The position numbers and the translations under genes were made by a program. From contig DAISJD010000014.1 in assembly GCA_036821645.1 (NCBI GenBank), forward strand, positions 1 to 40,995: 40,995 nt of DNA, given 5' to 3'. The notes beneath the pieces were generated by a model. It worked only from the letters and a program-made list of their open reading frames with translations. It made no database searches and was not told the origin of the DNA. Below, piece after piece: positions 31,608 to 39,982 of the stretch (position 1 is the first letter of the stretch; every line of letters begins with the position of its first letter). Source of the stretch: DAISJD01 sp036821645 (GTDB taxonomy: Bacteria; Pseudomonadota; Alphaproteobacteria; ATCC43930; CGMCC-115725).

Positions 31608-33087
31608 CATTCCTCTCTGCAACCGGCAGTCGCGGCCAATGCACGATGAAGCAGGCCCCGCCGAGTGTTCCGGGGGGCCCAAGAAAAATCATCCCGCCAT
31701 GGGCGTTGACGATCCGACGGGTGACGGCCAATCCCATCCCTTGGCCTTCGGTCGTGGTCGTGCCACGTTGAAAAAGCCTGAAAATCCGGGTCTCGAACCC
31801 AACCGGAATCCCTTGTCCGTCATCTTCGACAGTGATGACGTTGAAGCTGGCTTCTTCTCGCATGGCGATACGGATCCGCCCCTGGGTTCCGCCATGATGC
31901 TTGATCGCGTTGCTGATCAGGTTGCGCATGACGGCAGATAAGGCCGCTTTCGACGTGTTGAATTCGGCATCGATCATGTCGAGTTCCAACGAAAAATATG
32001 CCGGAATATCCAACAGAGAAAGGGTCTCGGTTATAAGCTGTATAAAGCTAAATTTTTCCAATTTTGGACTATAGTCTCCGGCCCTGGCATAATCGAGCAA
32101 GTCTTGGATCATGTATTCAAGCCGTCTAATCCGCAAATCGGCCCGTTGAAAATTTCGCTCTATCTCATGGGATAAGGGGCGATCCTGTAAATCTTCGCGT
32201 ATCCATGTCAATAAATCCGACAGACCGCGCAGCGGGGTCCGTAAATCATGGGAGATGGCAAAATTAAAAACGTCCAATTGTTCAAGGTTTTGGCGAAGAT
32301 CGGCTTCGGTTTTTTTACGCGTGTTCAGATCACTGATATCGTTGACGATGGCAAGGATGACAGGATCGTGCCGGTTCATGAGATGGGTGAGGGCGATCTC
32401 AACCGGAAATTCTTGACCCCCGCTGTGTAAGGCCGTGAGCGTGCGATCCCGGCCCATGAGGCGTGTGGTGGGTTGGGCAAGACAGGTTTGCAGATGGGCC
32501 CCGTGCATCGGGCGAAAGCGATGGGGCAGCAACAGGTGGAGTGGTTGACCGACGAGCGCCTCAGCCGAATAACCGAACATCTGACATAAGGCTGGGTTGG
32601 TTTGCGTGATGGTCCCGGCACTGTCGATGGCGAGCAGGCCGAGCGGCATGGCACCGAAGATCTGTTCAAACCGATCTTCGGCCTGTTTGCGGGCGGAAAT
32701 ATCGGAAATATACGCAACGACAACCAGTCGCCCATCGATGTGCAAGGGGCCAAGGGCGATTTCGATCGGAACCAACGTGTCATCGTGCCGACGGGCATTC
32801 AGTATTTTACCGACCCCCATGGGCCGTTGATGGGGTTCTTTGAAGAAATGCGCCAAAAGGCGGTGGTGGTTCTCTTCCATGCCCTTGGGCAAGAGGCGGG
32901 CCAAAGGCTCTCCGACGAGGGAAGGCGCTTGGGCATAACCCAGCATCTGGCGCAGCGTCTGATTGGTATAGCAGATCCGGCTGTTCTGATCCGTCACGAG
33001 AATGCCGATCGGTGCTGCGCCCAGCATTGTATCAAATACAGTAAAATCAATCAGCTCACGATGTAAAGAGGACAAAACTGGTTCCAT
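31600..33087 (-). CDS. PAS-PAS sensor histidine kinase
   Basis: A kinase of 495 residues with no membrane segment, so it is probably cytoplasmic. Two PAS domains lie at about residues 15-133 and 138-255; the repeat unit is evident in GILVTDQNSRICYTNQTLRQMLGY and GLLAIDSAGTITQTNPALCQMFGY. The phospho-acceptor His280 is in FNFAISHDLRTPLRGLSDLL, a phytochrome-like H-box. The ATPase domain has NLISNAIKHHGG, EDDGQGIP, FRLFQRG and GMGLAVTRRIVNAHGG. No heme- or flavin-binding residues can be firmly identified in the PAS domains. It heads the operon with the receiver and the cyclase and should control them. Confidence 0.93.
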   Translation of the reverse strand: MEPVLSSLHRELIDFTVFDTMLGAAPIGILVTDQNSRICYTNQTLRQMLGYAQAPSLVGEPLARLLPKGMEENHHRLLAHFFKEPHQRPMGVGKILNARRHDDTLVPIEIALGPLHIDGRLVVVAYISDISARKQAEDRFEQIFGAMPLGLLAIDSAGTITQTNPALCQMFGYSAEALVGQPLHLLLPHRFRPMHGAHLQTCLAQPTTRLMGRDRTLTALHSGGQEFPVEIALTHLMNRHDPVILAIVNDISDLNTRKKTEADLRQNLEQLDVFNFAISHDLRTPLRGLSDLLTWIREDLQDRPLSHEIERNFQRADLRIRRLEYMIQDLLDYARAGDYSPKLEKFSFIQLITETLSLLDIPAYFSLELDMIDAEFNTSKAALSAVMRNLISNAIKHHGGTQGRIRIAMREEASFNVITVEDDGQGIPVGFETRIFRLFQRGTTTTEGQGMGLAVTRRIVNAHGGMIFLGPPGTLGGACFIVHWPRLPVAERNDD

Positions 33088-33359
33088 TTCAGGTCTTATT
33101 GTGTAATAAAAAATTAAAAAACGTTGATATGGTTATCTTGGCTTGAGAAAAATTAATAATTAGTTTATTTAATTTAAATCTAAGGTAGTAATATATTTTT
33201 CTGCAAAAGACGAGAAGTGGGCCGAACATGCGGATCAGCATCGGCATTCTTCGCAGCGTGATGCGGGTCAGGACGCGGATTGGTTGATGATCAGGCCGTT
33301 GACGTCATCGGCTGCTGCCCGCGTACAGGGCGCTCGACAGCCATTCTGCCGGCATTTCC
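33088..33359. other. AT-rich region upstream of the kinase operon
   Basis: A 272-base gap between the kinase start and the flavoprotein stop. About 100 bases (33104-33205) are strikingly AT-rich in this GC-rich window. The rest shows no gene that I recognise; a 16-codon frame (33305-33355, minus) has no support. Confidence 0.6.
33178..33206 (-). promoter_or_regulatory. Candidate promoter of the kinase operon
   Basis: On the minus strand, TTGCAG (33206-33201) and TTAGAT (33183-33178) are separated by 17 bases. Transcription would start near 33171 and give a leader of about 85 bases, AT-rich and unstructured as far as can be seen. Confidence 0.4.
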
Positions 33360-34703
33360 TCAGCCGTTATGGGCAAGATGTGCCGCCAAGGCGGCGCACT
33401 GATGGCGGATGTCGGGAATGGCGACGATCTCCCAAAAGGTGCCGCGCGTCATCGGCCCAATGCAGTAGAGCGTGTCGTTCGGGTGCCCGTCGGCCCCGAT
33501 GACCCGGCAGGCTTGATCGACATCGATGCCGAGGGCCAGGGGATCGGGGCGGATCGTGCCAGATGCCAGCAATTGGTGCAAAAGCGGTTCTCGCGAGCGA
33601 CGAATATCGGTCTGAGGGCCCGTGCAGTTGATGACGGCCCCGGCCTTGATGGTGTGGCGTTCGGCACCGCCGCGCGGCTGCCAGCTAAGATCCAGCCCGT
33701 CATGCGCCAAGGCGACGCCGCGCACGCGACCGGCGTGGAGGGCTACCGTGCCCGATTGGACCAGGGCCTCGAACCGGGCCGCGATCGCCGGGGCGAGACG
33801 GTGGCGGTGAATATCCCAATAGGGTCGCAGGTGGCGCAGGAACCGGGCCTTGACCGTCTGCGGGGCGGCGGCCCACAGGGCCTGGGTGACGGGTCGCAGT
33901 TCATCCACCGCCCCATGCCACCCGACGAGGCGGGCGCGGGCGCGGATCTCGCGCACCAAAGCCGACAGAACCGGCGCTGGCGGGCGATCGCGCAGATCCA
34001 TCGGGATCGTGCCGTCGCGGTGTTGGTGCGGGGCGAGACCGCGCCGCGACAGGCACAGGATGCGGCCCGCAAACCCGGCACTCTCAAGCCTGAGCGCGGC
34101 ATCGACGGCGGTGAGACCCGTGCCCAAAATCACGACTGTTTCATGCTTGGATATGCGATCGGCCACATCGTCGGCCCAGGGGTCGTCGATATAGCGACCG
34201 GATGCGGCGACGCTGTCGGCGAGCCAGTCCGGTGCCGATGGCGGCAGATTGCCGGGCGACAGAATGACCGCCCGCGCCGCGATCGTGCGCCCATCGCCAA
34301 GCTGGACGCGATGGTGATTGCCTTCCGGTACGATGGCGACGACATCGCCGCCCAGCGTGGCGAGGCCCCCTGGCACCGCGTGTTTGGCCTCGGCCAACAA
34401 TGCGCAAAGATAAGCGCCATAAAACCCGCGCGGCACGAAATCGGTGGGACCATGCCGCCCGGATGCGGCAAGCCATTGGGCGAAATGATCGCGCTCGTCA
34501 GGGAACGCACTCATCCCGGCGGCCCGCACATTCAGAATATGATCGGGATGGGCCGTGCCGAACGCAACCCCGCACCCTTGTCGCCCAAGCGTGCGTTCGA
34601 TCAGCAGAACAGGCAGGGCCTTATGACGGGCGAGCTGTACCGCAAGCAAGGTCCCACTGGCCCCCGCCCCAACGATCACAATGGGAAGCCCCGCCTCGAT
34701 CAT
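33360..34703 (-). CDS. FAD/NAD(P)-binding oxidoreductase (COG4529-like)
   Basis: A flavoprotein of 447 residues. The N-terminal dinucleotide motif is IVIVGAGASGTLLAVQLAR, followed by a segment typical of the group (CGVAFGTAHPDHILNVRAAGMSAFPDE). A second nucleotide-binding motif, VVILGTGLTAVDAALRLESAGF, lies mid-protein. Near the end are AGAVINCTGPQTD and DTLYCIGPMTRGTFWEIVAIPDIR. The family (COG4529, with HcaD-like distant relatives) is poorly characterised; some members are hydroxylases of siderophore or amino-acid type. No clear partner is next to it. The start has a GAGAGGGAA ribosome site 3-5 bases upstream. Confidence 0.88.
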   Translation of the reverse strand: MIEAGLPIVIVGAGASGTLLAVQLARHKALPVLLIERTLGRQGCGVAFGTAHPDHILNVRAAGMSAFPDERDHFAQWLAASGRHGPTDFVPRGFYGAYLCALLAEAKHAVPGGLATLGGDVVAIVPEGNHHRVQLGDGRTIAARAVILSPGNLPPSAPDWLADSVAASGRYIDDPWADDVADRISKHETVVILGTGLTAVDAALRLESAGFAGRILCLSRRGLAPHQHRDGTIPMDLRDRPPAPVLSALVREIRARARLVGWHGAVDELRPVTQALWAAAPQTVKARFLRHLRPYWDIHRHRLAPAIAARFEALVQSGTVALHAGRVRGVALAHDGLDLSWQPRGGAERHTIKAGAVINCTGPQTDIRRSREPLLHQLLASGTIRPDPLALGIDVDQACRVIGADGHPNDTLYCIGPMTRGTFWEIVAIPDIRHQCAALAAHLAHNG

Positions 34704-34995
34704 CGTTCCCTCTCAACAAGAAGTTGGATCACCCCAATCCCCTGCAAGCATGAGACAAGATGACGGCGCGCAATGCAAGGGGTGATTTTGGCGCGGGTGT
34801 ATGCGGTTGGTTTTATTGCCGGGCCAATCTTAGGGTGCGCTATCCGCACGCGTGATTGGTAAAAGCAGATACCCAATCTCATCCGGCTGGAAGAATAGGA
34901 TGCACAAGCGCACAGCCTCGGTCATGCAAGACGGTTGAATAATGTTGCGCCGTTAGCCATGCTGACGATTTTGCAAAATAAGTGGTACAAAACGA
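34704..34995. other. Intergenic region between flavoprotein and STAND gene
   Basis: A 292-base gap with no supported gene. It contains an inverted repeat ATCACCCC (34728-34735) / GGGGTGAT (34779-34786) and, near the STAND start, the palindrome TTTTGCAAAA. Base composition falls toward AT over the last 70 bases, which fits a promoter, but no clear -35/-10 pair can be chosen. It would be one edge of any inserted island. Confidence 0.55.
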
Positions 34996-37900
34996 ATGAG
35001 TAAGGCAGGGATTCAGTCCAACCGCGGTGACGATTACCAAACACTCGTCGCCTTTGACTGGGCATTGACTGTGTTGACGGATCAAAATTTTGAATGGATT
35101 GAAATTGATTCAGCTTTATATTCAGTCGATGATATTGTGATCGGCAAGGTCGATGGAAGTGAAATTCTATGTCAGTGTAAAAAGAACCAACCCAAACACA
35201 GGGCCTGGTCTATTGCTGATCTTGCCGACGAACTGCGCAAGGCCATCGCTTCGTTGAAGGATCATCCAGAATCTCACGTCCATTTCTATTCGGGCACCCC
35301 CTTCGGCGTGCTTTCGGCACTGAAGGAGGACAGTACCGTCTATCCCGATGACGCAACCTACCAAGCTAATATTGGCAAGGTAAATCGAGCGACGGATGCC
35401 CAACTCGGAAAACTATTGCTGGATGAGGGATCAAGCCTGTCCACGTACCAATTTTTGCAACGGACATCCTTTGAAACCACCCCGTCCCCAAAGCGTATGA
35501 GGACGAAGCTCCGTGAACGCCTGTGCGGGCTTGTCAGCAACAGTACTGCGGCGTTCGATGCCTTGTGGAGACGTCTTTGGGAACTCGCAGCGCGTCAGGA
35601 CGGTGAGGACGGCATTGCTGCGACGCGGCATCGATTGACCAAGGCAGATCTGAAAGCCCTGCTGGCAGAGACCGGCTCGATGCTGGCGCCTCCCCTGGAT
35701 CGGGTCGCAGTCTGTGCTGCGTTCAAAGACACGTCCAAGATTGGTCGTGCTTGGTGTCGCGATATCGGCAACGAGCGCCTTTTCAGTCCGGCTGTTGACG
35801 CACTCATCGCCGCCATCGACGCGAAACAGCGCACGATCCTGCTGACGGGATTGCCTGGATCCGGCAAGACCTGCGTTATGTTGGCCGTCCAAGACAGGTT
35901 GGAAGAACGGGCCCGGACGCGCAGCGATTTTCTGCCGTTGTTTATCCAATCGCGTGAATTTGCCGATACGGCAACCATGGAGGCGCGCCGCGATCTGGGC
36001 CTGTCGGAACACTGGGTGGAATATGCGGCGCGCATGGCGGAAAGCGCGCATGTGGTCGTCCTGATCGACTCGTTGGATGTGCTGTCGATCGCCCGTGAGC
36101 ATAGCGTACTGACATATTTCTTAGCCCAAATCGACCGTTTGGCGCTGATACCCAATCTGACGATCGTCACGGCTTGTCGCGATTTTGACTGCCATTACGA
36201 CCGGCGCATCGCGGTGCGCGATTGGGAGAAGAAAATCGCGTGCGAGCCCTTGGATTGGAACGGTCAGATCGCGCCGCTTCTGGTGAAACTGGGGATCGAT
36301 ATGACCGCGATAGATGAAGTCACCCGCCAATTGATTGGCAATCCGCGTGAATTGGCCTTGTTCGTGGAATTGGCGCAACGCGGCGACACCGTGAATGCCG
36401 TGACCAGTCAGGCATTGGCACAGCGTTACTTAGAGACGATCGTGCGGGACGATGGTGCGCTGGGCGATGTGGGGATGCGGGCCATAGAAGATATTGCGGC
36501 GGAAATGCTGAAAACGCGCAGCCTTGCGGTGCCCCGGCAACGCTTTGCTGCCTCACAAGAAATCCGCAGGGCGCTTCTGAGTAACAGGGTGCTGCACGAA
36601 ACTGAAAACGGGCTGTTGACGTTTGGGCATCAAACGTTGCTCGACGTGTTGGTGATCAGCCATTCCATCCGCCACGCCATGACCTTGGATGGATTTATTC
36701 GGACCTTGCCGCCGGTCCCGTTTATCCGCCCCACTATTCGCAGCTTTGTTGCGGCCTTGGCAACGGGGGACCGGTCTCAATACCGAAAGCAATTGCGGAC
36801 TGTTTTGACGGGCACCCATGCTTTTCATCTTCGTCGTCTCGTGGCGGAATCCTGCGCTGCGCAAGTTCCGCACGATGATGACTGGATGCTGATCCGCGAC
36901 CTGCATGATCGGCACCGCGATATGTTCCAGGCAATATACATGAACGCCAATCGGGAGGCATGGCATCATTTCTGGATGCGGTTTCTGGTCCCTCATTTGC
37001 GTGCTACCCGCGATACTGACGGGTTATTGCTGCATGTAAACCGCATCTCTTACTGGAAGAATGCCGATCCGATCGCGGTGATCGAATTTTGGTCGGAGAT
37101 GTTGGCCTTTGACGGTATGAATAAGACGCAGATATATTATTCGATATCTCGTAAAATTTTAGATATTGATCAAGAATATTTATCATTATGTGTGCCAATC
37201 GTTATGGAATTCTTGAAGTTACCGAAACAAAAAAACACGTCAACAGGCAAAATAATTGCGAGATATATTAAGGTCGGCGTTCTTGATGACACGGTGCTCT
37301 GGGAATATGTCGCGGGTGCGGTCGGTGAGGAGGATGTGCTCGACTATGATTTTAACGGAAAACTGTATTGCGAGAGGCATGAATTTGGAAATGATGATAA
37401 AGTGTTTCTTGCCGAGAGAATGCAGCAATCTGAGGTCTTACTCGATCTCGCCATCGCATCGGTCGAACGATGGAGTGAGATGAGGCGCGTGCAGTCTGGC
37501 GCAGTGGGTGAGATCTCACTGCCCGGTTTTCTCGATGAAACCTCATACAAGGATACCCATTCGAAGATCAATCACAGAGTGAGGGGAACCAAACGCATCC
37601 TTCTGGACGCGATTGAGGCAGCCCTGTTGCGGCATGCACACAACAACTCGGCATGGTGGCAGGGCAACCGCCGCCGTTTATGTCTTAGTATGGAAGGTGC
37701 GCTTCGATATTTCGCAATTCTTGCATGCACCGCCGCACCGATCCCCAATCTCGATCTGATTGGGTCAATGTTATGCGAGATGACGCGCCTGAAATCTCAT
37801 TTGTCCTATGAACTCGGCACTTTGATGCAGGCTGCTTTCATTCATCTCGATGCCGCGATCCAAGACAAAATACAGGCCGGTATTTTAACATTGTGGCAGG

Positions 37901-39579
37901 ATGCCATGACCAACTCTCTCTCGCGGGCATGGATATTGCCGGCGCGCGCGCAGCTGATTCTTGCGCTGCCGTGCCATCTGCGCTCCCCCGCCGCGCAAGC
38001 CATCATCAATGAATGTGAACAGTCTACCTGGCCCCTGGTCAGGCAACCTCACATTGGTATGCAGGGTGGCATGGTCGTTCCGCCATTTTCCTTCGAGGTG
38101 TTTCTTCATTCAAGCGACGACAAAGTTCAGCGCCTTTTGGACTATTTTAAAGATCAAGTTCTCGAAGGTGATCCGCATTGGCATGATCGCCGCTTGGGCG
38201 GTGCACGCGAAGTCGGCCAGCAACTGCGTGAAGCGGCGTCGCGGGCACCGCGTCGGTTCATGCGTTACTTATCAGAGCACGGGGGGCGGATACCAAACCG
38301 CTTTCGCGATGATTTGATGGACGGGGTTGCGGCATACTTAGCGATGCGCTACGGCAACGTGCGACCTGGGCAGTCTTGGTCAGCCCTAGAAGAACCCGAT
38401 GCGGAAGCCTTGGTGCAGGATATCCTCGACGAGCTTGAACGGCATTCAGATCATTGGCAACAGAATCGAGCCGCCGCGCGCGCGATCGAAGGCTGCGCGT
38501 TTATCACCGTACGGCCATCGGATGTCGCACGGTTAGTATCCTTGGCAGCGGCGTTTTCCAACATGCCGGAAGAGGCGACCATCTCGGGCCCCTCTATCGA
38601 CTTGCTGACGGTCGGCATCAATATGGCCCGAGGCATGGCGGCAGAGGGTTTGATGATCTTGGCCAATCATCTTACCGATAAAAACCTGCCGTGGCCTGCG
38701 ACACTCCCGGACGCGCTGCGCACCTATGCGGCAGACGACCACCCAGCAATTCGCGCCGTGATGCTGAGACGCCTGTCCTATTTTCAGAGTCGTCATCCGG
38801 ATCTTGGCTGGGGTCTGTTTGGCCTTGCCATGCAAAAGAATATCCCTGGGCTATGGTCATTGGCAGAGCCGTGCCTTTATTACGCCTACTACCATTCGTT
38901 TGACCTTGTCGCCCCATGGCTGGCCCGTCTTCGGGGCGAAGGTCATGGTCAGGATCTTGAGACTTGGGGGCGCATATCTGCGCTGGCGGCACTGTCAAAT
39001 CGATTGGATTTCGCCAGTTTTCTGACAGAGCTCAAGGCACTGACGTCTATCGATGCGTGGAATGGTGCGGCCAGCGTATGGACCTATCGCGGTAACATCC
39101 AACAACACAGAGAACAGTGCCTTGCAGGTCTGGACGCAGGTTTAAACGCAGAAAATGCGCCGGCGATCGTCGTTGCACAGAAGCTTCGAAATATCTTTGA
39201 TGATGTTAACCCACCGATTGTCGTGCCTATTGCCTTAATTCAGCGTTGCCTCTCGCTACTCGAAAGCGATGCCAATTCTAAACACATGGATATTTTTGGT
39301 TTCGATGCTTGGTTGAACGCCATCGCTCTTTATGATCCGGCGCATGCCTTGGAGGCGGTTGAGATATATGTCGCCTTTACCGGGCGCACAAAGACTTATC
39401 TGCACACGGAAAAGAAGAATATCGGTCAATTACTGACCCAGCTTTTTGCACAAGCCGAGGAACAGGAAGAATCCGATGGCGGTGCCATGCTGCGCAGAGT
39501 GGTCGCGATGCAGGATGCCCTGCTCGCCTTTGGTGTTTCAGGTGTCGATGCATGGCTGAAAGCTGCGGAGCGTCCGTGA
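34996..39579 (+). CDS. Cap4/DUF4297-like nuclease - STAND NTPase, candidate Avs antiphage protein
   Basis: A 1527-residue single-gene candidate defence protein. Residues about 5-200 resemble the Cap4/DUF4297 dsDNA nuclease domain: NRGDDYQTL at the N-terminus, Asp45-Asp46 in SVDDIVIG and the Q-x-K of LCQCKKNQPKH (Gln60, Lys62). Residues about 260-560 are a STAND-type P-loop NTPase: Walker A LLTGLPGSGKT (Lys291), Walker B VVLIDSLD (354-361), ACRDFD, GNPRELALF, and the winged-helix end FGHQTLLDVL. The rest, about 950 residues, looks helical and repetitive, as a target-sensing region would. AVAST proteins join such parts: phage protein binding causes oligomerisation and activates the nuclease. 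The gene is lower in GC than its neighbours, with an AT-rich patch at about 37.12-37.26 kb. The ribosome site is weak. Confidence 0.8.
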   Translation: MSKAGIQSNRGDDYQTLVAFDWALTVLTDQNFEWIEIDSALYSVDDIVIGKVDGSEILCQCKKNQPKHRAWSIADLADELRKAIASLKDHPESHVHFYSGTPFGVLSALKEDSTVYPDDATYQANIGKVNRATDAQLGKLLLDEGSSLSTYQFLQRTSFETTPSPKRMRTKLRERLCGLVSNSTAAFDALWRRLWELAARQDGEDGIAATRHRLTKADLKALLAETGSMLAPPLDRVAVCAAFKDTSKIGRAWCRDIGNERLFSPAVDALIAAIDAKQRTILLTGLPGSGKTCVMLAVQDRLEERARTRSDFLPLFIQSREFADTATMEARRDLGLSEHWVEYAARMAESAHVVVLIDSLDVLSIAREHSVLTYFLAQIDRLALIPNLTIVTACRDFDCHYDRRIAVRDWEKKIACEPLDWNGQIAPLLVKLGIDMTAIDEVTRQLIGNPRELALFVELAQRGDTVNAVTSQALAQRYLETIVRDDGALGDVGMRAIEDIAAEMLKTRSLAVPRQRFAASQEIRRALLSNRVLHETENGLLTFGHQTLLDVLVISHSIRHAMTLDGFIRTLPPVPFIRPTIRSFVAALATGDRSQYRKQLRTVLTGTHAFHLRRLVAESCAAQVPHDDDWMLIRDLHDRHRDMFQAIYMNANREAWHHFWMRFLVPHLRATRDTDGLLLHVNRISYWKNADPIAVIEFWSEMLAFDGMNKTQIYYSISRKILDIDQEYLSLCVPIVMEFLKLPKQKNTSTGKIIARYIKVGVLDDTVLWEYVAGAVGEEDVLDYDFNGKLYCERHEFGNDDKVFLAERMQQSEVLLDLAIASVERWSEMRRVQSGAVGEISLPGFLDETSYKDTHSKINHRVRGTKRILLDAIEAALLRHAHNNSAWWQGNRRRLCLSMEGALRYFAILACTAAPIPNLDLIGSMLCEMTRLKSHLSYELGTLMQAAFIHLDAAIQDKIQAGILTLWQDAMTNSLSRAWILPARAQLILALPCHLRSPAAQAIINECEQSTWPLVRQPHIGMQGGMVVPPFSFEVFLHSSDDKVQRLLDYFKDQVLEGDPHWHDRRLGGAREVGQQLREAASRAPRRFMRYLSEHGGRIPNRFRDDLMDGVAAYLAMRYGNVRPGQSWSALEEPDAEALVQDILDELERHSDHWQQNRAAARAIEGCAFITVRPSDVARLVSLAAAFSNMPEEATISGPSIDLLTVGINMARGMAAEGLMILANHLTDKNLPWPATLPDALRTYAADDHPAIRAVMLRRLSYFQSRHPDLGWGLFGLAMQKNIPGLWSLAEPCLYYAYYHSFDLVAPWLARLRGEGHGQDLETWGRISALAALSNRLDFASFLTELKALTSIDAWNGAASVWTYRGNIQQHREQCLAGLDAGLNAENAPAIVVAQKLRNIFDDVNPPIVVPIALIQRCLSLLESDANSKHMDIFGFDAWLNAIALYDPAHALEAVEIYVAFTGRTKTYLHTEKKNIGQLLTQLFAQAEEQEESDGGAMLRRVVAMQDALLAFGVSGVDAWLKAAERP

Positions 39580-39708
39580 GGTCACGTGCGGGCGTACTGC
39601 GGGGGAATGTTTGATTGTTGTCGAGTTTAGGCTAAGGCCGCGCCAGATAGCGGATGCTGGCACCCTAATCTTGGGTGGTGCCGAAATTACCTAACTCTTT
39701 GAAGAAAC

Positions 39709-39785
<77 letters not shown>

Positions 39786-39824
39786 AGGCCCGAGAGAATG
39801 GCAGGCACTCTCGAATAGGGACGC

Positions 39825-39853
39825 ACCCTAGCGCGAAAGGGGGGTGGGCTCAA
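39825..39853 (-). promoter_or_regulatory. tRNA-Arg promoter
   Basis: On the minus strand, TTGAGC (39853-39848) and TAGGGT (39830-39825) are separated by 17 bases. The start point would be near 39818, about 33 bases before the mature tRNA 5' end. The leader carries GAGAG/CTCTC, a small hairpin. Confidence 0.6.
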
Positions 39854-39878
39854 GTGTTTAATGCTGCATGCTTGCCTT

Positions 39879-39948
39879 GCGCCGCACCGGGGTGCGGCGG
39901 GGGAACAAACAGTGCGCCGCACCGGGGTGCGGCGGGGGAACAGACAGT
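39879..39948. repeat. Two tandem 35-bp repeats, each with a GC hairpin
   Basis: Copy 1 is 39879-39913 and copy 2 is 39914-39948, with a single mismatch (AACAAACAGT against AACAGACAGT). Each holds the palindrome GCCGCACC-GG-GGTGCGGC (39881-39898 and 39916-39933) followed by GGGGGAACA. They lie between the hydrolase stop and the tRNA promoter. They resemble REP-type elements and could end or protect the hydrolase transcript. Confidence 0.85.
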
Positions 39949-39982
39949 CCGCGGCATTGGGGGTGATGTCGCCTGCGGGCGG

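Noticed and set aside
33305..33355. 16-codon frame on the minus strand after the flavoprotein gene with an AGGAA-like ribosome site
   Set aside because: Too short, no family features, and composition gives no coding signal; chance cannot be excluded.
34829..34842. Sequence TTAGGGTGCGCT resembling the tRNA-Arg 3' end, as a possible att site
   Set aside because: The shared core is only about 8 bases and its orientation is opposite to that needed for a direct repeat with the tRNA 3' end.
34970..34982. TTTTGCAAAA palindrome before the STAND gene as a regulator site
   Set aside because: A 10-bp AT-rich palindrome is expected by chance often enough; there is no nearby regulator gene to link it to.
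39659..39682. GGCACC/GGTGCC inverted repeat downstream of the tRNA as a terminator
   Set aside because: The arms are short, pairing needs a bulge, and no T run follows on either strand.
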